Source: Nannochloropsis oceanica (lineage: Eukaryota; Sar; Eustigmatophyceae; Eustigmatales; Monodopsidaceae). From it: 64,000 nt of DNA. The position numbers and the translations under genes were made by a program. The DNA lies in NCBI GenBank assembly GCA_004519485.1, contig CP038125.1, positions 310,001 to 374,000 of the forward strand, read 5' to 3'. This document shows positions 9,384-21,344 of this stretch, piece after piece (position 1 is the first letter of the stretch; each line of letters begins with the position of its first letter). The notes under the pieces are model-generated. The model saw nothing but the letters and a program-made list of their open reading frames with translations, ran no database searches and was not told the DNA's origin.

Positions 9384-12300
9384 ATCTCTTGCGGCGTCAT
9401 CTTCCTCGGCACGAAAAGCCGGGGTCCCGACGGGGAGGCTCCTGCTCCCCGTCCTCCTCCTATTCCTCCACCCATACCAACCCCAGCAGAACCTGCCACG
9501 GGTCCACTCACCGTCGCCCGCCTGACCGGCAAGCTTCTCATTGGCGGAGGTGCCATCATCATGCTCAACATGTCCATCTCCCCTTCCTTCCCTCCCTCCT
9601 CCGACGGCTGGGGCGCCCCAGAGGGAGGACCGGTCGGGGGCGGACCTAGCGCCGCGTCCTCGTCCTCGTTCCCTCCTTCCCCTTGGCCAGGAAACACCCA
9701 GCGGTTCCTTTCCTTATCAAAGTAGGCTTCCATCTTCTCACCCAGATCCGCCGTGACTGGTTTCTTTATACCGAACAAACCCGCGATACGCCCAACCATC
9801 CCTCCTCCTCCTCCTCCTCCTTGGGTAGGGGTGCTGGTGCCGCTGCCTCCCCCTCCTCCATCTCCTTTGGATGTGCTTTTGGTAGACACAGAGGAGAGGG
9901 GTTTGGAGGGGGGGAGGGAGGGAGGAGCGGCGGGAGAAGGAGCAGTAGTGGCGGGGCTGCTTGTGTCTCGGTCCTCTTGCTGCTGCTGCCGCTGCTGCTC
10001 CGGTTTTTGGTACAGCGGTGGGGTCATGAAAGCAGCAGTACCACCAGAGCCCGAAGGAGGGAGGGAGGGAGGGGGGGCCTGCTGGCTGTGGCTTACGTCT
10101 TCCAACGCACTGGCATAGGAGGCACCGCTTTGAGAGAGGGAGATGGAGGACGCCGGGGTGGACGAAGGGGGGGAGGGAGCGAGGGAGGACGACTTTCGCG
10201 GGGCGTTAGCGAGAGCGTTGTACATGCCCGATGGAGGAGGGACCGGGGATGGAGGGAGGGAGGAAGCGAGGGAGGAGGAGTGGGAGGAAGAGAGGGAGGA
10301 GGACGAGGCAATGACGGGAATGGCTGGAGGGAGGCCGAGCGGTGGTTGTGGCTGGTGCTGGTGCTGGTGCTGGTGCTGTTGGTGCTGCTGTTGGTGCTGC
10401 ATCTTGTGCGGAGAAGCAGGGGCGGACGAATACCGACGCAGCCCTCCAGGAGCTGGCCATGCTGCTGCAGGAACAGGACCATCTGTCCCTCCCTCCCTCC
10501 CTCCCTTCCCCTTGAACGGTCCCTGAAACACAAACGGAGGGTATAGCATCTCCGTCTTTGTCCTTCCCTCCTTCCCTCCCTCCCCTCTTCCTCCCCCTCC
10601 TTCGCCTACCCCCCCACCACCCTCCTCCCCACGCGCTCTCCCTATCCCGGCCCCTCCATTGCCCATCCCTCCCTCGTCCTCAAACACGGTCTTGTGGATC
10701 GTTTCCTGGACCAAGACTCCTAGGTTCCGCATCAATCCACTAACGATGTTTTTTCCCGCTTCCACGCTGCTTTTTTTGGCCGCTGCCGCTGTGGGTCGGG
10801 GTGGCGCCCCCTCCCTCCCGGCCAGGTCCTCCATTCGCGCGTGGAACGTAAACACGTCGAGGGCGAAGGAGGGAGGGAGAGAGGGAGGGAGGGCGAGGTG
10901 CATCATTTTCTCGACGGTCGGGTCAGGGGGGAGAAAGGGATGGAGGAGGGCCTTCAGGCTGCTGCTGTAGCTGCAGGCGTGCCACAGGTGCCCTTCCTCC
11001 ATCAACACCTTGGCAAATTGCAATCTGTAAGGTTGAAGCAGGAGCGTAGGGCGAGAGGGAGGAAGGGAGAGAGGGAGACCTCCAACCCCCCCCTGTTGGA
11101 GGGGAGTACTGCGTGCACTGCTGCCACCGCTGCTGCTGCTGCTGCTGCTCCGCTTAGTGTAGTGCCCGTAGTGCTGCCGTAAGAACTCCATAATCTCAGC
11201 CCGATAAAATGCCTCCACCCCCTCCTCCGTCCCGACACCCCTCCCTCCCTCCCTCCTTCCGTCCACGCCAATCAGCACGAACGACTCCCTTTCAACCGCC
11301 CCTCCTTCCCTCCCTCCCTCGCCCCCTCCTCCTCCCGGCAAGAGGCCCCCAAGCAGGTAGCAAAGGTGTGCTTCAGGAACCTGTCCCTCCATCATTAACG
11401 CATCGCCCATTTGGAGGATGGCCGGGTGGGAAGCAAGGGAGGGAGTGAAAGAGGCAGCGGTGGAGGAGGATGGAATGGGAGAGGCGGAGGAGGGAGGGAA
11501 GGAGGCAGCCGATGAGGAGGAGGAAGAGGGCGAGGGCAGGGAGGGGGGAACGGAGAGGAGGAGGGCGAGATTGCGTCTCCAATTCTGGAGGAGGGGGGAA
11601 GAAGACGGGGCGGCAGGAGGTAGGGAGGAGGAAGATGGCTGCGGCGGTTGCTGTTGCTGCTCCTGTTGCTGTTGCCGCGGGGACTGCTGCTGCTGCTGCT
11701 GATGATGCTGCTTCTGCATTAGCTGCTTTCCAAGGACAAAGGGATTCTGGGGGCCTGGGCGTACACCTCCTCCTCCTCCTCCTCCTCCTCCTCCTCCACC
11801 TGCTGCTGCTGCTGCTGCTGAGGACGTGGACGAGAGCGAGGACCCCGGGGGAAGGATGGCTAAGTCAGACAAATGGAGGCACAGGGTATGGAACGGCAGG
11901 CCAGGAGGGAGGGCGGCTTGACAGTACGCCAAAACCACCTGCTGGGCCAAGGGCAGCTCTCTCCCTCCCTCCCTTCCCTCCCTCCCTCCCACCGCGTGGA
12001 ACGGGATGTTGGACGCCAGCAAGAGAGCCTCGAAATAAAGGGCGTGGCTCACGGCGAGGTGTACGGCGCCTACAGTATCTCCGGCGATCAACCGGCTTTC
12101 CAGGGAATGCATAACCGCCGCCCGTTGCGGGGGAGGGAGGGAGGGAGGGAGGGTGGGGAAGGTGGAAGTCGATGTGGCCCAGGCGCCCATCGTGGAGGTG
12201 GAGGACTCAGGGACGATAATGCCTGCTTTACCCTCCCCCCCTTCCTCCCTCTCTCCCTCGTCGTGATACAAGGCTTGGATCACTTCCTTCTCGGGCGAAC

Positions 12301-14261
12301 GGGCGTCAGCTGCCCCGGCCAGGGACCGCAGGTGACCTCGATGCCTACAGGCGATTTCAACGACCTTCCATAACAACCATTCCGTCCCCTTCCTCCCCTC
12401 CTTCCTTCCCTTCCTCGTCGCCCACGCCTGCATTCGGAACTGAGCGAAGGCATGCGCTTTTTCCCCGGTCCACTCGCACGACGCATTCCCCCCTGCTGCT
12501 TCCTTGACGAAAAGCCCTCCCTCCTTCCCTTCCTCCTTCCCTCCCTCGCTCCTTTCCGCGAGTTTCCGCATTTGCACCGGCCCTTGCTTGAGGCCACTCG
12601 TTCCTTCTCCTCCTCCTCCTCCTCCTCCTGCTGCTGCTGCTGCCGTGCGGGAGGCCAGCGACACTACGTGTTTGGTTCTGGAGGGGGGCACGTAGACCAG
12701 ATGCGTGAGAGAGAAGGAGACGGGCGTACCTCGAGGACGAGGAACGCGGGGGTCATGGGAAGTGTAGAGGGTGGCTCCACCAGTGGGTGAGCGGGGGGGG
12801 AAGGTCGCTGCTGAAAGAGAGGAAGAAGCGGAGGAAGGCAGGAGGGAGGGAGAAGCGTGAAGATACGGCTGCTGGTGCTGTTGCTGCTGTTGCTGCTGTT
12901 GCTGCTGTTGTGCTACTGGTGGTGGTTGGGGGCGGGAAGTGGGCACTCCTCCTCCTCCTCCTCCTCCTCCTCGTCCTTCCAATCCAAACGGAGGGATCGC
13001 CGCAGGGGTAAACACAGTATACTCCTCTTGTCCCCCTTCCCTTCCTCCCCCTCCCCCTCCCATCTCCCCGACCGTCGGTCCCGAGGGAGGGAGAGAGGGA
13101 GGGAGAGAGGGAGGGAGTGAGGGTGATTTAAGAACAGCAGCGGGATTGAAGATTCCCGGTTGCGGGACGGGAGGAGGCTGGGCGTAGGGCATGGCGGCGC
13201 GGGTGGAGGAAGGGGGGGGGGAAGGGAGGGAGGGAGGGAGGGCTTGTTGCGCGACGGGGGTGATGACGTTGGCGGGAAAAAGATGAGATGTGGCCATGGG
13301 GATAGGGGTAGGAAGAGAGGAACGGAGGAAGGGGGAGGTGGGGGCCCTGTGCTGCTGCTGGTGCTGCTGGTGCTGCTGATGTCTGACGGTTAAAAAGGGG
13401 CTGTACGGCGCCTCAGCCTCAGGCTCCCGGTGGTGCTGCTGCTGTTGCTGTTGCTCCCCTCCTCCCTCCCCTTCTACTCCTCCCTCCTGCCCTGCTCCTC
13501 CCTGATAGGAGACCCGGTCTTGGTTCTCGTCGCAATAGCCCTGGTGCGGCTGCTTCTGCTGCTGCTCCTCCCCTCCTCCCTCCCCTCCTTGCTGATGTGT
13601 GACCCACATCCCACCTTCATCGTAATACCCCTGCTGCTGCTGCTGATCGTACGCTCCGTCCCCCCCCCCTTCCTGCCCTCCTCCCTCTCCTTGATGCACA
13701 TAATAGTGCACCTGTCCACTCTCATCTCTCCATTCGTAAGTCTGCCCTACCAGATACTGCCCTCCCTCCCTCCCTCCCTCTCCCCCTTCCTCCCCCTGCG
13801 GCTGCGGCTGTTGCTGCCGGTGCAGCTGCCGCTGCTGCTCTTCATAAGTTGCTATTGCCGCTGCCGACCACACCCACTCTCCATGCTCGTTATAATGGCC
13901 TTGCTCCTCCTCCGCCCCTCCCTCCCGAGGAGAAACCGCCGTCGACAAGGTGCCCCCCTCTCCCCCCCCCCCCTCCCCCTCCTCCTCCTACTCCTCCAAA
14001 AAATGCCTGCGTCTCCATCTCCCCGACCCTCCCTCCCTTTCCCTCCACCTCGAAGGCACTCGCAGCCCCACTGAATAAATCATGACGAGGCTCACTCAAT
14101 TCCCTTACTATAGGCACCTCATTGTCCTGTCTCCCTCCCTCCCTCCCTCCCTCCCTCCCTCCTCCTCCTTCCCCATCTCCGAAGAGCGTGGACGAGACTT
14201 CAGCTTCCTGTTGCTGTTGTTGCTGCTGCTGCTCTTGCTCTCGCCGCAAGCGTTTCTCCTC

Positions 14262-14301
<40 letters not shown>

Positions 14302-14777
14302 CGGTGTTGCTCTTCTTCATAAGCACGTTGCGACGACGATGCCGACGCTGCAGCAGTAGCAGCAGCAGCAGCAGCACGAGGAGAAGAGGGACGTGCAGGC
14401 GGCCTGCCGGGAGGAGGAGGAGGCTTCTGACCCGGAAGAAGGGCGAAGGGACGGGCCTGAGAAGGGGGAGGAGGGGGAGGTGGGGGGGAAGGAAGTGTGG
14501 CCTGCAGCGGCTGCTGGTGCTGATGCTGGTGCTGCTGTGATTGGTGCTGTTGCTGATGGTAGCCAAAAGGAGGGGGAGCTGCAAAAGCGGTATGGGTGAA
14601 GGAAGACATGGTGGGCGAACCCCTCTCTCTCTTACCTCCTTCTCCATTCCCCCTCTCCCTCTCTCCCTCCTCTCCCTCCATCCCTCCTGAAAAATGAGAC
14701 GACACGCCATAAGCATCACTGCTCCCGTCTCGATACCCGTCCTGTATTTCTTGCTCTCCTCCCTTCCCTCCTTCCTC

Positions 14778-14814
<37 letters not shown>

Positions 14815-16016
14815 GGGTCCACCGGAAGAGTAGGAGACATGGGAGGAGGCACTCCGTCCCCTTCCCTCCCTCCCTCCCTCCCTCCCTCCCACATGCTATT
14901 GGGATCGGCCCGCAGACTCTTTTGCCAGTCGCTCTGAATACTTGGCGTGTGCCACACTTGAGTGGGGACGGGGGGAGGGAGGGAAGCAGGGGGCAATGGG
15001 GCGATGGCATTGGCACCAGAAGAAGGAGGAGGAGGAGGAGGAGGAGGAGGAGGAGGAGGAGGAGGAGGAGGAGGAGGAGGAGGAGGAGGAGGAGGAGGAG
15101 GAGGAGGAGGAGAGGAAGCAAGAGCGTGGCGAACGAAAGTATCAGGTCCTTCTGGTGGCTGGTGCTGGTGCTGCTGGTGCTGCTGGTGCTGGTGTTGGTG
15201 CTGCTGGTGCGGCAGCGGTGGCGGTGAACGCGGCGATAGCTGGTGATGTCTACGCTGAGGAGCCGCCATCATTCCAGGAGAACCAGGAGTGGAGAGGAGG
15301 GAGGGAGAGGAGGGAGGACGGGGAGAAAGGGCCCTTCCTGGTGACATTGTTGCGGATGCTGCTACTGCTGGTGGTGCTGCTGCTGCCGTCGTGCTCGTGG
15401 GGAAAGAAGGGGAGCGGGAAGAGGAAAGGGCAGGGGCGGCACCCATTCGGGGGGACGAGGGATGGAAAGACGAAGGGGAAGGAGCGGAAGGGAAGGTACC
15501 ACTGACTCGCGGGGAGCGCGAGGAAGAGAAAGAGGAAGGGGAAGCAGCAAAAGCAGGCCTGCCTCTGCCCCCCATCATCACGGGCCCTCCACCTGAACTA
15601 CTGTTGCTGCTGCTGTTACTGCTGCTGCTCCCAACTCCACCAGTACTGCCCATGCTCACCATGGCAGGACTGGTAAAAGACGCCACTTGCGGTGGACGAG
15701 GTACAGGAATGTGACGTTGCCCTGGCGAGGGCAATCCGTTAACGGTGGAGCGCGGTGTCGTACCTGTCATCATCCCTGCAGGCATCATGGGCGGCGGCGG
15801 CAAAAGTGCACCACCACCAACCAACCCTTCTCCTCCATGGACCGAAGAAGCCAGGGAGACTTCGGTGAATGAAGACGATGGCACGCTGCCGTCTTCTGGA
15901 CGATTGGAAATACCTCCGCGGCGGACAGCCGGGCGGGAACGCAGGGCAGGCGCGGGCGGCTGGGAACGGGGGGGCGGGGGGGGCGGCGGGGCGGAGTAGC
16001 CATATGGGTTGCTCAT
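9299..16016 (-). CDS. SEC16: Sec16-like COPII coat assembly scaffold
   Basis: This peripheral ER exit-site protein organises COPII coat assembly. Read from MSNPYGYSAPPPP at 16016 it is about 2,240 residues, with no intron evident. Residues 1-680 are proline/glutamine-rich with a run of roughly 30 prolines. The Sec16 central conserved domain lies at about 1200-1720: HSLESRLIAGDTVGAVHLA, NWRRNLALLLS, AILQMGDALMMEGQVPEAH, CYLLGGL and LQPYRLQFAKVLMEEGHL. The C-terminus has MEAYFDKERNRWVFPGQ near residue 2105, matching the Sec16 tail. Two open frames overlap at 13890-13948 and differ by one base. The change falls beside a 12-base C run (13962-13973), so one surplus base there is the simplest reading; no splice pair fits. 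TTG is the apparent start of the second frame, so it is not a separate gene. LPPS and EGGR repeats fill the loops. Confidence 0.85.
13962..13973. other. 12-base C run at the Sec16 frame change
   Basis: Minus-strand reading is open in one frame down to this run and in the next frame after it. Removing one base would give one continuous frame from 16016 to 9299. It may be an assembly or sequencing length error, or a real slippage site. Confidence 0.6.
15025..15112. repeat. (GGA)n microsatellite encoding polyproline in Sec16
   Basis: About 29 nearly pure GGA units on the plus strand. On the minus strand they read CCT and encode the uninterrupted proline run in the Sec16 N-terminal region. The purity suggests recent expansion. 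Confidence 0.85.
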
Positions 16017-17064
16017 GGTGGGCTTGGCTGTCGCCGCCGGGATGTGGCTCCGTCGAGCCAAGCTGGCTGGCTCTATTGCTGGATATTTCCATTGTGGTGT
16101 GCGTGGTAGGTGTTGTGTGAGACGCCGGCATCGCGAGGGAAGAAGGAAGCATAGTTTGTTTAAATTGGGAGCATGGTGATGATCATATATGACGATGGTG
16201 ATGATGATTCAAGGGGAAACTGAGCAACAGAGGTAAACCAATCATGGCGGGTGATCCGAGCTCGACACATACATTTACAGACGCGGTATTGAACAGTAAC
16301 ATTGTGTATCGGGTCGTAAGTATGGGGAAAGAAGACCCTTGACGAGGAGGTGGAGTTGGCGAGGGCCTGGGCCTTGTTGAGAAAACTCTTCGCTCATCTC
16401 TCCCCAACAACAGCCCTGGGAGCTTTAGATCGGGACGTGCCCCGGGGGGTTGAAGCCCACGAGCAGAAGGAATGTGGGTTGTCCTGATTCACTCTCTTTT
16501 GATTTAATGCTTTCGTTATGGTGCCGGAGATCACTTGGCTTTTCCCACCACGCAACACGTCCCAAGTCGACAACACAGGAGGCCTTGAAGCCACACACCG
16601 CCCTAGCGCGTCCCGTAGATCTTTACGCTGGGACTAGATACAGCTTCTTGTCCTTCCTCATTCTGGCCGCTGCCCTAGGCACGACCCCGGTTCAGCCTCC
16701 ACTCATCCCTCACTAGGGGATGGAGACAGGATGCCATGTTATGTTGCTTTCCTAACTGAGCAACCGCGCGTTCAGTCAAACAAACCAGGTCACCATCGTT
16801 GCAGTGCAGGTGTCGAGACCCGTGCTCCTGCACTCACTCGAAGTTCCTGCTCGTGCCGCATCTTTTCTTTCCTTCTGTATGAAGAAACCGCAGCGAGAGC
16901 TATAGCAGCCGCAGTAGCAAGAGCAGCATTAGTAGCAGAAGGACTATGCGCTGTCGAAGCTCAATGTTTTGACCTACCATCTTCTCATCCCCTCCTCCTT
17001 CCCTCCCTTCCTCCCCTCCGACTCCCCCACCGACAGACCCACCCCAGAAAAGCAACCCCTCACC
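16017..17064. other. Intergenic region between divergent Sec16 and inositol-dehydrogenase-like genes
   Basis: About 1 kb that must hold both promoters. Several frames are open by chance, but none shows a recognisable domain. The right end (16980-17064) is C-rich leader leading to the ATG at 17065. Confidence 0.4.
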
Positions 17065-19487
17065 ATGGCTGCCACCCTGACCGCCGCCGCCCGCCGCAGC
17101 GTCTCCTCCCTCTCCTCCTCCCTCCTGCTCAAGCGCAATGCCTCCACCCTCAAGGTTGGTGTCATCGGCGCAGGCCGCATTGGCCGTGTCCATTTGGAGA
17201 CGCTTGCCTCCGTCCCAGGTGCGCGGTGGCTTGATTCGAAAGTCTTATAAGTGGCGATCACTCAATAATCTAGTTCATTTTATTTACACCTCATCATCCA
17301 GACGTGTGGCGACCCTATCACTTCATTGCATTGTATTTTATGAGTCGTCTAACTGCCCCCGCCCGCCCTCCCCAACTTCCTCCCTCCCTCTATCTACAGG
17401 AGTGCAGCCCGTCATCCTCTCCGATGTGGTGGAGCCGGTTCTGAAGGAGGTGACGGCCCAGTACGGCGTCCCCAACTATACCTTAAACGGTGATGAGGTA
17501 CGATTTCGTCTGCCCTCCCTCCTTGTTCCCTCCCTCCCTCCCTACTTCCCCTGCCCGTCCCCCCCTCTCTCCCCACTTCCCTTGTCGCGGCATTTTTCTC
17601 TTTTGAAACCGTTGTGTAAGTCCACCGTGTTGCACCCCTTGAGTTGAGCACCATTTCACTCACACTATGTTTTTCACCCCTCTCCTCCCTCACCTTCTTG
17701 TCGCCCTCCCTCCCTCTCTTCCCAGGTCATCAACCACCCGGACGTCGAGGCCGTATGGATCTGCTCCCCTTCCCAGTTCCACGCCGATCAGATCAAGAAA
17801 TGCGCGGCGGCAGGCAAGCACGTCTTTTGCGAGAAGCCCATTGCCACTGACCTCAAGGGTACGATCGAGGCTATCAAGGTAAGCTGCTAGTGTCTTGCCC
17901 CCCCTCGTCTATTAGTTTATTAGTAAACTGATTCGCTAATCGGTAACGACTCACTCAAATGATTCAAATAATTGAATTTAAATTTAAAATTTGAACAGGT
18001 GGCGGAGGACGCCGGCATCAAGCTCATGACCGCCTTCCAACGTCGTTTCGACCCATCCTTCGCCCGTCTCCACAAGGCCATTGCCGACGGCGCCGTCGGA
18101 GACCCCATCAGTGCCATCCTCCAATCGCGTGATCCCTCCCCCCCTCCCTTCTCCTACGTCAAGGGAGGAGGAGGGCTGTTCAAGGACATGGCCATCCACG
18201 ACTTGGACATTGCCAGGTGGCTCATGGGCGCCCGAGGGAAGAATGAAGTCGTCTCCGTACGTCTACCCGGCCTTCGTGATTTCCTTCTCTCCGTCCTTCC
18301 TTACCAACCTCATTATTCCCAACTTTCCTCGTCTTCGTGTCGGTATTTGTTCAATTTCCTCCAGGGGTGTTTCTCGTACTCACTTTTCCCCCTTCCCCCC
18401 GTCTGTAGGTGTACGCAACGGGCCACTGTTTCATCGACCCCGAAATCAAGCAGCTTGAGGGCAGCAACGTAAGATAGAAGGGAACGAGGGAGTGAGGGAA
18501 GGAGGGTGGGAGGAACGGCAGATTGAGACATGCACGCACGTGTTTTCCTCCTCGCCGTGTCTGACTGTACCGTAGGTTGATGACACTAACCATAATTGCT
18601 CCCTCATCCTCACTGCTTTCCTCAAGCAAGATACTCACTGTACCCCCTCCCTCCCCCTCCCTCCCTCCCTCCCTCAGCCGAGCGAGGCCATCGACACGGC
18701 CTTCATCCAGCTCACCTTCGAGAACGGGGGCAACGTCACCATCAATGTGTGCCGCAAGGCCACCTACGGCTATGACCAGCGCGTTGAGTTTTTCGGCAAG
18801 GAGGGCACGCTCATGCACGACAATCTCTACCCTAACAACGTCCACCTCTGGAACGGCAAGGTACGTACGGTGAAGCTCAACCCTCCCTCCCTCCCTCCCT
18901 CCCTCCCTCCCTCCCTCCCTCCCTCCCTCCTTCTTCTCGTTGTGTTTTAGATTCCCTTCTTCCAAACGCCACTGCCATGTCCGTCCAGCTCCTCGAGCCT
19001 GTCAAAACGATCCCCGTATCTCACTGGTCCTTCCCTCCCTCCCTCCCTCCCTCCCTCCCTCCTTCCCTCCTTCCCTCCCTCCCTCCCTCCAGTCCACTGG
19101 CCGCATCGATCTGCCCCACAACTTTTTCATGTCCCGGTACGCCGAGGCCTACAAGAACGAGACGATCTCCTTCTGCAAGACCCTGCAGGAGGGTTCAGAA
19201 CCCTCCCCCTCGGGCAATGACGGAAAAATGGCTCTGATCCTGGCCATGGCGTGCGATAAGTCCTTCAAGGAGAAGCGCCCTGTCAAGTAAGGAGGAAGCG
19301 AGAGTGGCAGGGATGGAGGGTGTAAGGAGATAGCGAAGGAGGGAGGGAATGAGGGTGGTTTTTAATGTATGGGGTACTTCTTTCTTGACTTGAGGATAAT
19401 ATGTTTGGAAGATGCTTGTATTTATTCATGCATTTTTGTATCTCCCTCTCATCTCAACACTCTAGGATCGCTGAGGTCATGCCCTGA
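17065..19487 (+). CDS. Gfo/Idh/MocA oxidoreductase, myo-inositol 2-dehydrogenase-like
   Basis: Eight exons (17065-17218, 17400-17497, 17726-17878, 17999-18256, 18409-18468, 18678-18860, 19093-19286, 19466-19487) join in phase to 373 residues, the usual family length. Rossmann motif VGVIGAGRIGRVH is near residue 34, CEKPIATDL near 140, and KDMAIHDLDIARWLMG (the catalytic Asp/His block) near 205. The arginine-rich start without acidic residues (MAATLTAAARRSVSSL) suggests mitochondrial import. This NAD-dependent family oxidises myo-inositol to scyllo-inosose; exact substrate cannot be fixed from sequence. Many acceptors lie in TCCC tracts. The last exon is 22 bases and adds IAEVMP; if its intron is retained, the donor GTAAG itself supplies a TAA stop at 19288-19290. 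Confidence 0.88.
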
Positions 19488-20242
19488 GCAGCAGCAGCAG
19501 CAGCAGTGACAACAGCAGTAAAAGAAGTATCAGCAATGGCTTCGCGATGTTTTTTGTGGTTGGATGAGGAGGGGAGCGAAGGGAGGGAGGGAGGGGCGAA
19601 GGGAGGGAGGGAGGGAGGGAGGGAGGGAGGGAGGGAGAGAGAGAGAGAGGGAGGGAGGGGATAAACAAGTATGCGCCTTGAGGAGAAAGTCCTCGCATCG
19701 CCGATGACAATTAAAAAAAAGCCGACAGGGAGGAATAGAGGGGAGAGTGAGGAGATAAATGAGGAGTGGCGAAGAAAAAGAGGCATGGGAAGAAGCGACA
19801 TCGAGGGGAGGGTGAGGACAGGAGCATCAAGGAGGCACACACCACGGGACGAAGAAATATTACGAGAAGCAGAAGGAGGAGGATAAAGGGGTGTTGGGTG
19901 GAAGTAGGAAAAAAGACGGGAGACACGGAATAATCATAAAACTGGAGCGATAGTTAATCTAGTTGTACTCAACGGCATTAAGGTCAAAGTTGAGTTGTTG
20001 CTTTACCGCATGGCTTTACACATGGCTTTACCACATGGCAATCATGCTTCAATCTCTCTGTACATAAAAGTTGGAGTACAGTCAACAAACTCCTCCTGAC
20101 CGCCCTTACGATATGTGATCCCTCCCACCGACCCAAAACAGTAAACTTAGCCGCTGTCCTGCTCCCATTCCCCCTCTCTCCGACATCTTTATGTCCTCAT
20201 GGCTGAAGCTTCCCCGCGGCTGGTGAGGTCCTGGGTTGCGGG
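19488..20242. other. 3' flank and gene-free stretch
   Basis: It begins with a CAG run (19491-19506) and a long GGGA tract, then AT-richer sequence. No gene is supported on either strand; the long minus-strand frames here are translations of the GGGA tract. Confidence 0.4.
19579..19660. repeat. (GGGA)n simple repeat
   Basis: Repeated GGGA units with a short GA run, 92 bases after the last exon of the dehydrogenase. It is non-coding here, in contrast to the same repeat inside many exons of this window. Confidence 0.85.
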
Positions 20243-20480
20243 AGGTCATTGCTGTCCTCGTGCGTACTTATCTTGTCAAACTCTCTGTGGAGGGCCGTGG
20301 GATTATAAGGACATGTCATTTTCGTGTCGTCGCCCATCTCAACAACCGTGCACTTGCACTTTGCGAGCGGGAGAGCAATTATCATGGTGATTACTATGTA
20401 TTCACACAAAGGGGGAAAAATGTTCCGAAAGAAGTGGCTGCTTATATGGAGGACTGTTTGGGTGGCATTGATAGAAATAA
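20243..20480 (+). repeat. Diverged repeat unit, copy 1 (coding-like, unknown)
   Basis: This plus-strand segment starts with a block reading VIAVLVRTYLVKLSVEG, followed by a block reading FRVVAHLNNRALALCERE and ending DRNKMPRR. Both blocks recur at 20695-20955, but there they are in opposite orientations to each other. The frame stays open to a stop near 20496, so this may be a decayed or unrecognised gene. No domain is recognised. Confidence 0.55.
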
Positions 20481-20694
20481 AATGCCTCGGAGGTAGGAGG
20501 GAGGGAGACTGCGAATCAAATGGCTCAACAAGCAGTGACCTCCATTAGTCATGCGAGCCATACTATGTCCTTAGAGTGCGTAAGACCAAGCCACATACGT
20601 GGAGGACATAGATATGGATCATATGGATGATAAGGATCACTGCTTGCGCAAAAATGTCGATTCGCTGGACCCCTCCCTCCTTCCGAATCCTAAT

Positions 20695-20955
20695 CCTTGC
20701 CGAGGCATCTCATTTTTATCCATACTAAGCAAATAGTCCTCCACATAAGAAACCACCCCCAATGTGTTAATATGGTAATCGCCATAACCATTGCTCCCCA
20801 GCTCGCAAAGGGCGAGTGCACGGTTGTCGAGGCAGGCCACGATGCGGAAATAGACATCCTTTACTATCCGCAATCCGTCTGATTGGCAATCTGTTGCAGG
20901 CGATTATGGTTGTCCTCGTGCGTACTTGTCTCATCAAACTCACCGTGGAGGCCAA
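20695..20955. repeat. Diverged repeat unit, copy 2, internally inverted
   Basis: On the minus strand, 20880-20695 reads FRIVACLDNRALALCELG and DKNEMPRQ, matching the second block of the unit at 20243-20480. Immediately to the right, on the plus strand (about 20897-20955), lies the first block, reading MVVLVRTCLIKLTVEA. The junction at 20881-20896 therefore marks an inversion of one block relative to copy 1. Confidence 0.6.
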
Positions 20956-21344
20956 TGCTAGTGATTTTGTTGTAGTGAAAATAATCCGGTGTTTTCATGG
21001 CGGTACCTTCGCCCGTCTCTTTGCGCTAACTGGCAACCCCCAAGTGCCTAGCACCGATTCCCACCTCCGTGCTTACCGCAACAACCTGGGATGCCCGTCT
21101 TTTGGCTGCTGTTTAAGGCCTGGCCTTTGCAGCCAGGCACCTGGCATAGCTGTTTCGAGAGCGTTATCATATAAGGATTCCTATGTGTGTGCCGAGCGGA
21201 AGAAGGATGAGGATCCGGGGGAGGGAGGATGCTATCGAATAAAATTATAATCTAATTAAATATATGCCGAAATTCTTGTGTCCTTTGTGACTGGCTTTCG
21301 AGGTGGCGAGAAATTTTGTAGGTGGTCGAGGACTGCGGTCCGTT
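20956..21344. other. Stretch without a supported gene
   Basis: A plus-strand frame runs on from the repeat block to about 21247 but resembles nothing known. It may be the remainder of the decayed unit. Confidence 0.3.

Noticed and set aside
13890-14060. Two separate genes instead of one Sec16
   Set aside because: The second frame lacks an ATG at its upstream end, and both parts have the composition and order expected of one Sec16 protein.
14108-15121. Long open frames on both strands opposite Sec16, and similar ones at 4588-5583 and 57592-58053
   Set aside because: They translate only TCCC, GGA or CAG repeat tracts as leucine, serine or arginine runs, with no family signal. They are shadows of the real genes.
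18952-19016. Extra exon between exons 6 and 7 of the dehydrogenase
   Set aside because: It has acceptor and donor words, but its 65-base length would break the frame, and the flanking exons already join with family-like sequence.
19579-19660. Repeat array as CRISPR-like or telomeric sequence
   Set aside because: It is a simple GGGA/GA microsatellite without spacers, and the unit is not a known telomere repeat.
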